From the NCBI GenBank assembly GCA_013044465.1, contig JABEUL010000190.1:1-5734 (forward strand): a stretch of 5,734 nucleotides of DNA. The letters are read 5' to 3'. Below the pieces are notes generated by a model, which worked only from the letters and a program-made list of their open reading frames with translations, was not told the DNA's origin and did not search any database. Source of the DNA: Acidimicrobiales bacterium (GTDB lineage Bacteria; Actinomycetota; Acidimicrobiia; Acidimicrobiales; JABEUL01). Shown here one piece after another: positions 1-5,734 of the stretch. Position numbers and translations under genes: made by a program. The number at the start of each line of letters is the position of its first letter. Position 1 is the stretch's first letter.

Positions 1-83
1 ACTATAACATGCTACCCCACTTATCGCGCGGATAGTTCTACGGTGAGCCCTTAGTAGCCGGCCTGGCAATTGCTGATGCCATA

Positions 84-1661
84 TTGTCGGTTGGGCAAAG
101 GTATGTTTCTGCCAAAGTGGGGGAAGGACTGATTTTCCGACTCAGAAGTATGGTATTTGGCCATATGACCGGGATGCCTATTTCTTTTTTCATGCGAACC
201 CAAACTGGCGCCCTTGTGACTCGGCTTGACAACGACGTTTTAGGTGCTCAACAGGCTTTCACCGATACCCTTTCCTCCGTTGTATCCAATGTCTTGAGTG
301 TTCTTTTAGTCGTAGCTACCATGATGGTACTCTCTTGGCAAATCACGCTGGTGGCACTATTGATACTGCCTGTATTCATATTTCCAACGAGATGGGTCGG
401 ACGAAAACTGGGAAATCTGGCTCGTGAAGGCTATCAACTGAACGCTGAGATGAACTCGATGATGATCGAGAGATTTAACGTGGCCGGTGCTCTCCTGGTG
501 AAGCTTTTTGGTGATGGCTCCAAAGAACGGTCTCTTTTTGAAAAGAAAGCTGGAAGAGTTAGAGATATTGGTGTGACCCAGGCTATGTATGGAAGATTTT
601 TCCTTGTAGCTCTTACCCTTACAGCTTCACTTGCCACTGCCCTTGTCTACGGGTGGGGTGGTGCACAGGCAATTGACGGCGTTCTTTCAGTTGGCACGGT
701 AGTTGCCCTAACTGCTTATTTAAACAGGCTCTATGGTCCACTTACTGCTCTATCTAACGTACAAGTAGACATTATGACTGCCCTTGTATCTTTTGAAAGA
801 GTTTTCGAAGTTTTAGATCTACAGCCAATGATTCAAGAAAAGCCGGATGCAAAAGACATCCCTGAAGGTCCCTGCGAGATTGTTTTTGACCAAGTCGAAT
901 TCTCATATCCAAGTGCTAAGGAGGTGTCGCTGGCATCTCTCGAATCGGTTGCAGTTTTAGATACAACTATCCCATCTCAAGTCCTTCACGGAATATCATT
1001 TAGGGCACTTCCTGGCCAACTAGTCGCACTTGTGGGACCATCTGGTGCTGGAAAAACAACCATCTCCCACTTGGTGCCAAGACTTTATGATGTAACTTCT
1101 GGCTCAATTTCAATAAACGACGTCGATGTGCGTGATGCAAAGCTTTCCTCTCTTCAAAAGACGATCGGGGTAGTGACCCAGGATGCTCACTTGTTTCACG
1201 ACACGATAAGGGCAAACCTTGTTTATGCCAAGCAAGATGCAAATGAAGATGAAATTGTTGAGGCGTTAAAAGGTGCCCATATTTGGAATCTAGTTGAGAG
1301 TTTGCCTGACGGATTAGAAACCGTAGTAGGTGATCGAGGTTATCGCTTAAGTGGAGGTGAGAAGCAACGGATAGCAATTGCCAGACTGCTGCTAAAGGCT
1401 CCAAGAATTGTTGTCTTAGATGAGGCAACCGCTCATTTAGACTCTGAATCTGAAACCCATGTCCAAGAAGCCCTGAAATTTGCCTTAAGCGGGAGAACTT
1501 CTATAGTAATTGCTCACCGTCTTTCAACCGTAAGGGATGCTGATCTCATTCTGGTAATTAATGAAGGTCGAGTTGTCGAGCAAGGCGCTCATATAGAACT
1601 ACTGAAAGCAAATGGCCTTTACAAGGAACTGTATGAGCTGCAATTTGCTCAGCAGTCTTAG
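84..1661 (+). CDS. ABC exporter, fused permease/ATPase (5'-partial)
   Basis: Inner-membrane ABC exporter half-transporter that would dimerise and use ATP to move a lipid- or drug-like substrate outwards; the substrate cannot be told. Numbering is from the TTG at 84. The membrane part holds hydrophobic segments at about 62-105 and 170-210, matching TM3-TM6. The ATPase has Walker A GPSGAGKTT (318-326), Q-loop Q366, signature LSGGEKQR (422-429), Walker B with D446/E447, the D-loop in ATAHLD (448-453) and H-loop H478, so catalysis looks intact. Motifs GEGLIF, ERFNVAGALLVKLFG and YPSAKEVSLASLESV are typical of one actinobacterial exporter type. Usual length is about 600 residues or more, so TM1 and the start are missing. 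The frame stays open and TM2-like back to 36 (PLVAGLAIADAILSVGQRY), then meets TAG at 33-35. The TTG has no ribosome site and is only nominal. Family sure; true start unknown. Confidence 0.9.
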   Translation: MSVGQRYVSAKVGEGLIFRLRSMVFGHMTGMPISFFMRTQTGALVTRLDNDVLGAQQAFTDTLSSVVSNVLSVLLVVATMMVLSWQITLVALLILPVFIFPTRWVGRKLGNLAREGYQLNAEMNSMMIERFNVAGALLVKLFGDGSKERSLFEKKAGRVRDIGVTQAMYGRFFLVALTLTASLATALVYGWGGAQAIDGVLSVGTVVALTAYLNRLYGPLTALSNVQVDIMTALVSFERVFEVLDLQPMIQEKPDAKDIPEGPCEIVFDQVEFSYPSAKEVSLASLESVAVLDTTIPSQVLHGISFRALPGQLVALVGPSGAGKTTISHLVPRLYDVTSGSISINDVDVRDAKLSSLQKTIGVVTQDAHLFHDTIRANLVYAKQDANEDEIVEALKGAHIWNLVESLPDGLETVVGDRGYRLSGGEKQRIAIARLLLKAPRIVVLDEATAHLDSESETHVQEALKFALSGRTSIVIAHRLSTVRDADLILVINEGRVVEQGAHIELLKANGLYKELYELQFAQQS

Positions 1662-1719
1662 GTCAATAGGTTTTTATATTGATTATTTGCCAAGAAACTT
1701 TACCAAATAGAACGCAACG

Positions 1720-1743
1720 CTAGACTTAAGTCTGGAAGTTTTT
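1720..1743 (+). terminator. candidate rho-independent terminator of the ABC exporter gene
   Basis: The perfect 12-nt palindrome AGACTTAAGTCT (1722-1733), flanked by C-G and U-G pairs, can fold as a 6-bp stem with a UUAA loop. A run of five T at 1739-1743 follows after three bases (AAG). It lies about 60 nt past the exporter stop codon and points the right way. The stem is short and only moderately GC-rich, so termination strength is uncertain. No comparable stem with a U-run is seen for the opposing operon, which ends at 1805. Confidence 0.4.
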
Positions 1744-1804
1744 GATCAAACGTGACTTAACTTACTTGAAGTTACATTTAAAATTTTAGGAATCTTTTAT
1801 AGCA

Positions 1805-2635
1805 CTAATTCAGAATTCTTTTCTCATAGTCAACACGCGACTGGCTATCAAGATCTGACAGCACTCGTCTATCACCTGCTAAATCTCGGATTGCGTTAAG
1901 CACAAAAGTTGGCGTTGCTCTCGATAAAATGTCGGCTCCTTTCATCCATTTGGGTATGTAGAGATCACAATTCTTATTCGAGCTGAGTGCAGCCACAATA
2001 GCATTTGCGACCATATCTGGGGAAACAGTGGGCATCCCCTTTCCCCTTTTGACTCCATTGCTCAGATCTGTGTCGACAAGACTTGGAAGCACGAGGGAAA
2101 TGTGTATTTGCTCTCCCTTTAATTCTCTTCGCAATGCCTCCGTAAGTCCTATTACTGCGAACTTGGTCCCCGTGTATACGGCGGCACCTGGCAGTGCGAT
2201 TCGCCCACCCATTGATGCCACGTTGACAATGTGACCTAGTTCATTATTTCTTAATATGGATAGGCCTTCTTTGCAGCCTATTACGACTCCAAGAAAGTTG
2301 ACATCAATTGTTCTTTGCACTTTTAAATCGTCTTGGTCGAGAAAAGGTCCAAGTGTCATTACGCCAGCGTTGTTGACCAAACCATAGAGTGGACCAAGCA
2401 CATCAGTTGTATTCATAAGAAAGTTCTTGAAGGAACTCCTCTTGGTGACATCGAGTCCTAATCCAATACAGTTCTGCCCAATCAACTCGGCCTGGCGTTT
2501 CGAAAGCTCATCATCCACATCGCCTATTGCAACTTTTGCTCCGATGGTGACAAGCTGTTTCGCAACGCAGAGCCCTATTCCTCTAGCACCACCGGTAATG
2601 GCAATCACCTTCCCCGAGAGATTATTATTTGTCAA
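1805..2635 (-). CDS. short-chain dehydrogenase/reductase (classical SDR), NAD-preferring by motif
   Basis: Soluble Rossmann-fold oxidoreductase of 276 residues that interconverts an alcohol and a ketone, probably with NAD(H). Visible motifs are the cofactor loop TGGARGIG (14-21), acidic D39 at the end of the second strand (favours NAD over NADP), D62-V63, NNAG (88-91), and the catalytic set N113, S141, Y154, K158 in the YxxxK arrangement. Length is usual for classical SDRs plus a short C-terminal extension. The start is TTG: no ATG or GTG lies in frame before an upstream stop, and the gene begins one base after the TetR stop (TGAATTG), with AGGA about 13 nt upstream. This suggests translational coupling. 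It is the last gene of the three-gene operon. The substrate is unknown; the FadR-like regulator next door hints at a lipid or fatty-acyl-derived compound (inference). Confidence 0.92.
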   Translation of the reverse strand: MTNNNLSGKVIAITGGARGIGLCVAKQLVTIGAKVAIGDVDDELSKRQAELIGQNCIGLGLDVTKRSSFKNFLMNTTDVLGPLYGLVNNAGVMTLGPFLDQDDLKVQRTIDVNFLGVVIGCKEGLSILRNNELGHIVNVASMGGRIALPGAAVYTGTKFAVIGLTEALRRELKGEQIHISLVLPSLVDTDLSNGVKRGKGMPTVSPDMVANAIVAALSSNKNCDLYIPKWMKGADILSRATPTFVLNAIRDLAGDRRVLSDLDSQSRVDYEKRILN

Positions 2636-2636
2636 T

Positions 2637-3242
2637 TCAGGCAGCCATTCCTGAGAGCATTAGTGCGCTGATTGACTTTATCCAACGATCTCTCTCGACT
2701 TCGCCATTGTTTTTCTGGAATGTGCGAAGTACGCCCGCAAAAATCATCCCATTAATTGCTCTTGCAGTTATCTCAATGTCAAGATCTTGGAGCAGATAAC
2801 CCTTCTGACACCCATTTTGTAAATAACGCTCCACATAAGTTCCGAAAAGTTCTATTACCTCTTGAAGTTTTGTAGTCAAGTCCCTGTCGACTCCGTAAGC
2901 TTCAAAGAAAAAGACTTGGGCTAGTTCGCGATTGTTATTAAAAAAGTCGAACAGTCGAGATCCAATCTCTTTAAGCTGGTTCTCGTAATCTAATATCGTG
3001 TTGGCAGCCTCTGGGTCTACGTCGACAATTAGTTGTGTAACTTGGTCAACTGCATAGCTAAGAACTTGCTCGGCGATATGGCGCTTATTGTCGAAGTAGC
3101 GGTAGAAGGTGCCGTGACCAATTCCTAACTCTTTGGCAATATCAGATATGTTGGTTTCTTGATATCCTTTCTCGGCTATTACCTTGGAGGCTCCTTTTAA
3201 AATCTGTTCACGCCTTTTTCTAACAAGTTCGGCATTTGGCAT
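2637..3242 (-). CDS. TetR-family transcriptional regulator, FadR-like
   Basis: DNA-binding repressor of 201 residues. The N-terminal helix-turn-helix is clear at about 14-56 (ILKGASKVIAEKGY, then NISDIAKELGIGHGTFYRYF and DNK). The helical C-terminal domain (about 75-201) should hold the ligand pocket and dimer face. By eye both parts resemble the FadR group of TetR proteins, which bind long-chain acyl-CoA: the NRELAQVFFFEAYG stretch and the ITARAINGMIFAG stretch align in character with Bacillus FadR. This is a memory-based comparison, not an alignment. The ATG lies 10 nt after the stop of the upstream gene and lacks a good Shine-Dalgarno site, so translation is probably coupled. The likely target is the palindrome at the operon promoter (3921-3940), which would make the operon autoregulated. 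The TetR call is firm; the ligand class is a hypothesis. Confidence 0.93.
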   Translation of the reverse strand: MPNAELVRKRREQILKGASKVIAEKGYQETNISDIAKELGIGHGTFYRYFDNKRHIAEQVLSYAVDQVTQLIVDVDPEAANTILDYENQLKEIGSRLFDFFNNNRELAQVFFFEAYGVDRDLTTKLQEVIELFGTYVERYLQNGCQKGYLLQDLDIEITARAINGMIFAGVLRTFQKNNGEVERDRWIKSISALMLSGMAA

Positions 3243-3252
3243 TTTGGAGCTA

Positions 3253-3903
3253 CTAATCGATCGGGCTCTTTAGAGCAAAATAAGCCAGGAGCGTGTACTT
3301 TGCACTCTCTCCATTACCTGATCTCCACAGCATTTTGCCTAAATTCGCACCCGGTACAACCTCAACGAGTTCATCTCTAATGGATTTAATAATCAGCCTT
3401 GGATTTGATTTAACAGATGCGTAGTCAATTACAAGCACGTCGGTTTCAGGATCTTCCTTTCCCTTCTCAACCCAAGTAGTGAAACTAAAACCGGCAGTTT
3501 TGCCCTCGAAGTCACTGAATTTATAAAGGGGCCAAAGTGCTTTTGCGCCAAATCGAGCCTCGCGTGTCATCAGGTTATCTCCAGTGTTACTTTCTCGATT
3601 GAACCGCTTTCCAACCCAGGGTAGCCAAAGTCCAGTAATCCTTGAAAGCACCTTATCTGCCAAAGGATTAACGCTCCAACCGACGAGCATCCCTTCGGTG
3701 GCAGAATCGAGAAGCGTTGGTGAGAAGCCACTTGCGAACATGTCTCCTAATTCACTCATCGCCCTTTCACAATTTGTTGCAAGTAATTTTCCCTTTTCCC
3801 TAATCAGTTCCCAAGTTTCGTCCCGCAGTGCCAGGGCTCCCGAGGACTTCGATGATTTTTCTCTAGTTGACTTAGCTCTCGTATTTTCAGTCTGAGTTGT
3901 CAT
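3253..3903 (-). CDS. uncharacterised protein, first gene of the TetR/SDR operon
   Basis: I do not recognise a named family. The start is the ATG at 3903, because GGGAGGAG lies just upstream at 3914-3907. The longer open frame up to 3984 would run through the promoter. The protein has 216 residues. Residues 1-22 are a polar tail rich in T, K, S, R and E. The rest looks globular and soluble, with no signal peptide or membrane segment. Notable blocks are EGMLVGW (70-76), LPWVGKRF (94-101), GDNLMTREARFGAKALWP (108-125), VLVIDYASVKSNP (156-168) and IRDELVEVVPGANLGKML (175-192). The order, with a W/G-rich middle, then an aspartate-led strand, 'RDELVEV.PG..LGK' and a late aromatic strand, suggests a small beta-rich binding fold. 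It is loosely reminiscent of GXWXG/DUF4334-type proteins, but I would not assign it. Its place before tetR and the SDR suggests a shared pathway. Confidence 0.85.
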   Translation of the reverse strand: MTTQTENTRAKSTREKSSKSSGALALRDETWELIREKGKLLATNCERAMSELGDMFASGFSPTLLDSATEGMLVGWSVNPLADKVLSRITGLWLPWVGKRFNRESNTGDNLMTREARFGAKALWPLYKFSDFEGKTAGFSFTTWVEKGKEDPETDVLVIDYASVKSNPRLIIKSIRDELVEVVPGANLGKMLWRSGNGESAKYTLLAYFALKSPID

Positions 3904-3906
3904 TCT

Positions 3907-3914
3907 CTCCTCCC
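3907..3914 (-). promoter_or_regulatory. strong ribosome binding site deciding the start at 3903
   Basis: Read on the - strand, GGGAGGAG precedes ATG by three bases (AGA), with the GGAGG core about 5 nt from the start. It is the strongest Shine-Dalgarno match in the window. It rules out the longer N-terminal extension of this reading frame. Confidence 0.8.
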
Positions 3915-3920
3915 TAAAAA

Positions 3921-3940
3921 TGGAATGATATGTCATTCTA
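3921..3940. promoter_or_regulatory. probable TetR/FadR-type operator overlapping the -10 box
   Basis: The inverted repeat GAATGATATGTCATTC (3923-3938) has half-sites GAATGA/TCATTC separated by four bases, with outer T/A bases at 3921 and 3940. It covers the -10 box and the predicted transcription start of the operon that encodes the TetR protein. Bound repressor would block RNA polymerase directly. Half-site and spacing resemble, from memory, the FadR boxes of Bacillus (TGAATGA-like arms). Binding is inferred from position and symmetry only. Confidence 0.65.
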
Positions 3941-3963
3941 TTATGCTGGCACCTAATTGTCAA
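3935..3963 (-). promoter_or_regulatory. sigma70-type promoter of the three-gene operon
   Basis: On the - strand the -35 box TTGACA (3963-3958, perfect) is followed after exactly 17 nt by the -10 box TAGAAT (3940-3935, five of six bases). Transcription should begin near 3928, leaving an untranslated leader of about 25 nt that includes the Shine-Dalgarno site. The near-consensus boxes imply a strong promoter that needs repression, in line with the operator lying on it. Confidence 0.75.
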
Positions 3964-4278
3964 GGGATTCTGCCGAATACTCATAGAGCGGAAACAGGAG
4001 ACCAGCTATGCGCGAATAGTTATCGGATGCTTGAAAAGGATAAATCTTCAAATGTGGAGCTAATGATCTTGTCACAGTTTCTATGCCAAAATGACCCAAA
4101 TGAGTTCTTAATTGCTGCGAACTACCTATTTGACAACCCTTTATTGTCTCAGCAGTGCATGGGCTCATCATCCCATCGCGAATAGCAATCCAGCCACTGT
4201 CAAAAAAGTGTGTCTTATTGTCGTTACAAAATAGTTAGTTAATTGAAAATCGCTCAAAGTGGCACTGCTTAGCTCATA
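3964..4278. other. divergent intergenic region without a convincing gene
   Basis: This is most of the 394-nt gap between the operon start (3903) and drrA (4298). I see no tRNA, CRISPR or conserved RNA fold. One open frame on the + strand spans the area (53 codons from ATG 4027 to 4185), but it lacks a ribosome site and shows no family motif. A Shine-Dalgarno-like AGGAG (3996-4000) precedes ATG CGC GAA TAG (4008-4019), a four-codon unit that may be chance. No clear -35/-10 pair for drrA is visible: TTGACA at 4130-4135 has no partner, and TAGAAT at 4277-4282 lacks a good -35. Confidence 0.5.
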
Positions 4279-4297
4279 GAATGAAAAGAGTTTATTC
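4279..4297. promoter_or_regulatory. imperfect inverted repeat abutting the drrA start codon
   Basis: The 19-nt stretch begins GAATGAA and ends TTTATTC; six of its seven outer base pairs match. It ends on the base before the drrA ATG. With the three preceding bases its left arm reads ATAGAATGA, identical to nine bases of the operon operator on the other strand (3941-3933). It could be a second, weaker site for the same regulator, or chance in AT-rich DNA. The spacing differs from the main operator. Confidence 0.3.
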
Positions 4298-5263
4298 ATG
4301 ACTGGTGAAATAGCAATTGCAGTAGAAGATGTCTCTAAATCCTTCGGCAAGACCGAGGCTTTAAACCGCGTGTCATTCCAGGCCATAACCGGAAAGGTTC
4401 TAGGACTGTTAGGACCAAATGGTGCAGGCAAAACTACTGCTGTAAGGATACTGACTACTCTTATCCCCCTAGACAGTGGCATGGCCACTATTCAAGGTAT
4501 CAATGTTTCAGCAAACGGAGCTCAAATAAGGAGGATCATCGGATTAGCTGGACAGAATGCTGCGGTGGACGAGTACCTAACTGGAAGAGAGAATCTTGAA
4601 CTCGTTGGCGGTCTTTACCATCTACCAAGAAAAGAAGCCAGAAGTCGATCAAAGGAACTACTTTCCAAGTTTGATCTAGAAGATGCGGCAGATCGGCAGG
4701 TGAAAACCTACTCCGGAGGTATGCGAAGGAGACTTGACTTGGCGGCAAGCTTGGTCAACCAGCCTCCTGTACTTTTTCTCGATGAGCCAACTACCGGACT
4801 TGATCCCAGGTCGCGGATCGGACTTTGGGATTCGATTCGATCACTTGTCTCAGAGGGCAAGACTGTACTTTTAACAACTCAATATCTTGAAGAGGCCGAC
4901 CAGCTTTGCGATAATTTGGTAGTTATAGACCACGGACAGGTAATTGCAAACGGTACGCCTGATGAACTCAAAACGAGCCTTGGTGGCGATTTAATTGAGT
5001 TCAGTGTCATCAAGCGAGAACTTTCTCAACATGCTGCTGAAGCGGTTGCTAAATTCGCCGTAGACGCACCATCCTATGAATCTGAGAGCGGTCAAATAAC
5101 TTTAAGGCCAGTGGGAGATGGCACACATGCACTAGCTAACTTGGTGCGAACCCTAGATGAATCCGGAATTGCAATTGCTGGACTTGCTCTTAGGCGTCCT
5201 TCATTAGACGAGGTATTTCTTTCGCTGACAGGAAACAGTCCTAACGAGGCGAGTGGAAATTGA
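4298..5263 (+). CDS. DrrA-type ABC transporter ATP-binding protein
   Basis: ATPase subunit of a two-component exporter of the daunorubicin-resistance (DrrAB) type, which exports drugs, polyketides or complex lipids in actinobacteria. It has 321 residues, the usual length. Motifs are Walker A GPNGAGKTT (39-47), Q-loop Q86, signature YSGGM (138-142) followed by RRRLDLA, Walker B VLFLDEP (158-164, E163) and D-loop GLDP (167-170). The switch position, usually His, is Gln195 in TTQYLEEAD, which is normal for DrrA. The C-terminal domain carries the DrrA hallmark RRPSLDEVFLSLTG. The ATG at 4298 has only a weak AAAAGAG ribosome site. The drrB-like gene follows about 23 nt downstream, so the two form an operon. 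The substrate cannot be read from the sequence. Calling it drug resistance would be unsafe, since lipid export is equally possible. Confidence 0.94.
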   Translation: MTGEIAIAVEDVSKSFGKTEALNRVSFQAITGKVLGLLGPNGAGKTTAVRILTTLIPLDSGMATIQGINVSANGAQIRRIIGLAGQNAAVDEYLTGRENLELVGGLYHLPRKEARSRSKELLSKFDLEDAADRQVKTYSGGMRRRLDLAASLVNQPPVLFLDEPTTGLDPRSRIGLWDSIRSLVSEGKTVLLTTQYLEEADQLCDNLVVIDHGQVIANGTPDELKTSLGGDLIEFSVIKRELSQHAAEAVAKFAVDAPSYESESGQITLRPVGDGTHALANLVRTLDESGIAIAGLALRRPSLDEVFLSLTGNSPNEASGN

Positions 5264-5286
5264 TCCTGAGAGGATGTGTGATCTAG

Positions 5287-5734
5287 TTGTTATATGAATG
5301 GTCTTTGATGACCAAGCGCTATGTGTTGCGCTATATCAGAGTGCCTGCACTAGTTGTATTTTCCATCCTTCAGCCGATTATGTTTGTAGTACTTTTCCGC
5401 TATGTCTTCGGGGGGGCAATAGTAGTTAGGACTTCGAACTATGTCTCATATTTAATGCCTGGAATTATTGCACAAACCGCAGCGTTCGGATCAATTGCAA
5501 CAGCAGTGGGACTTGCAGAGGACTTTCAAGGTGGAATGATAGATCGATTTAGGTCAATGCCAGTGTCTACTTCCTCAGTTTTGGTAGGCAGGTTAGTAAC
5601 TGACACTTTGCGAAATATTTTTATAGTCCTTGTGATGATTGTTGTGGGTTACCTTGTTGGATTTCGATTCATGAATGGAGTAGTTCCTGCTGTCGGAATG
5701 GCTGCAATGGCTGTTTTATTTGGACTTAGCATCT
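5287..5734 (+). CDS. DrrB-type ABC-2 permease (3'-partial)
   Basis: Membrane subunit partnering the DrrA-like ATPase; the gene runs off the window after about 149 codons, roughly half to 60 percent of a usual permease. Family features are IRVPALVVFSILQPIMFVVL with FRYVFGGA after it, YLMPGIIAQTAAFGSIATAV, LAEDFQGGMIDRFRSMPVS (the conserved cytoplasmic coupling segment) and LVGRLVTDTLRN. Four hydrophobic segments are visible. The start is uncertain. ATG 5308 has no ribosome site, and similarity to the family (a basic 'lt.RnL.R..R.P' stretch) seems to begin before it. The TTG at 5287, the first possible start after the in-frame TAG at 5284, has GAGAGGA (5268-5274) about 12 nt upstream. I chose 5287; 5308 is the alternative. 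Confidence 0.87.
   Translation, partial: MLYEWSLMTKRYVLRYIRVPALVVFSILQPIMFVVLFRYVFGGAIVVRTSNYVSYLMPGIIAQTAAFGSIATAVGLAEDFQGGMIDRFRSMPVSTSSVLVGRLVTDTLRNIFIVLVMIVVGYLVGFRFMNGVVPAVGMAAMAVLFGLSI

Noticed and set aside
1000..1428. 142-residue open frame on the - strand inside the ABC exporter gene
   Set aside because: It lies antisense to the well-conserved ATPase domain, is His/Leu/Ser-rich as expected from an out-of-frame reading, and has no family motif.
3904..3984. N-terminal extension of the 216-residue protein up to an ATG at 3984
   Set aside because: It would translate through the near-consensus promoter and operator, and the strong Shine-Dalgarno site fits ATG 3903 instead.
4130..4135. 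Perfect -35 box TTGACA upstream of drrA
   Set aside because: No acceptable -10 box is found at 16-18 nt, so it was not called a promoter.
3925..4185. 86-residue + strand open frame starting inside the operator
   Set aside because: Its start lies within the palindrome, it has no ribosome site and its composition shows no recognisable family. At most the later part (from 4027) merits a look.
4490..4925. Gln195 in place of the switch His in the DrrA-like ATPase
   Set aside because: It looks like a lost catalytic residue, but TTQYLEEAD is the usual form in DrrA-family proteins, so it is not a sign of inactivation.
5532..5541. TGGAATGATA, identical to ten bases of the operator, inside the drrB-like gene
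   Set aside because: It encodes part of the conserved GGMIDRF segment, has no second arm and lies far from any promoter, so it is explained by coding sequence.
1..5734. Mobile element, CRISPR array, tRNA or rRNA
   Set aside because: No transposase or integrase sequence, no regularly spaced direct repeats and no cloverleaf- or rRNA-like segment were seen on either strand.

Overview
The window looks like a stretch of actinobacterial chromosome from a lineage with moderate GC (mid-40s percent by eye). The evidence for this is the first ABC exporter, whose conserved blocks are those of an actinobacterial exporter type, the DrrA/DrrB-type drug or lipid exporter, and the TetR/SDR pair typical of actinobacterial lipid-metabolism neighbourhoods. 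The genus cannot be told from the sequence; a low-GC actinobacterium is an inference. Both ends cut through genes: the first gene lacks its N-terminal part and the last lacks its C-terminal part.

Layout. (1) Positions 36-1661, + strand: a fused permease/ATPase ABC exporter without its start, with an in-frame stop at 33-35 close to the window edge. (2) 1662-1804: a convergent, AT-rich intergenic gap with several short palindromes and one candidate terminator. (3) 3903 down to 1805, - strand: a compact three-gene operon with junctions of 10 nt and 1 nt. It encodes an uncharacterised 216-residue protein, a FadR-like TetR regulator and a classical short-chain dehydrogenase. Its promoter is near consensus (TTGACA, 17 nt, TAGAAT), and its -10 box lies inside a TetR-type palindrome, GAATGA-N4-TCATTC. 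(4) 3904-4297: a divergent control region with no convincing gene. (5) 4298-5734, + strand: drrA-like ATPase followed by drrB-like permease, the latter running off the window.

How the parts may work together. The TetR protein probably represses its own operon through the palindrome on the -10 box. The operator half-site, spacing and regulator resemble those of FadR-type regulators that sense long-chain acyl-CoA. A lipid-like ligand is therefore a reasonable hypothesis, with the dehydrogenase and the 216-residue protein acting on or binding that compound. A copy of the operator half-site (ATAGAATGA) and an imperfect inverted repeat sit directly before the drrA start codon, so the exporter might belong to the same circuit. 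These links are inference. The best candidates for something undescribed are the 216-residue protein and its regulatory switch. The rest belongs to known families.
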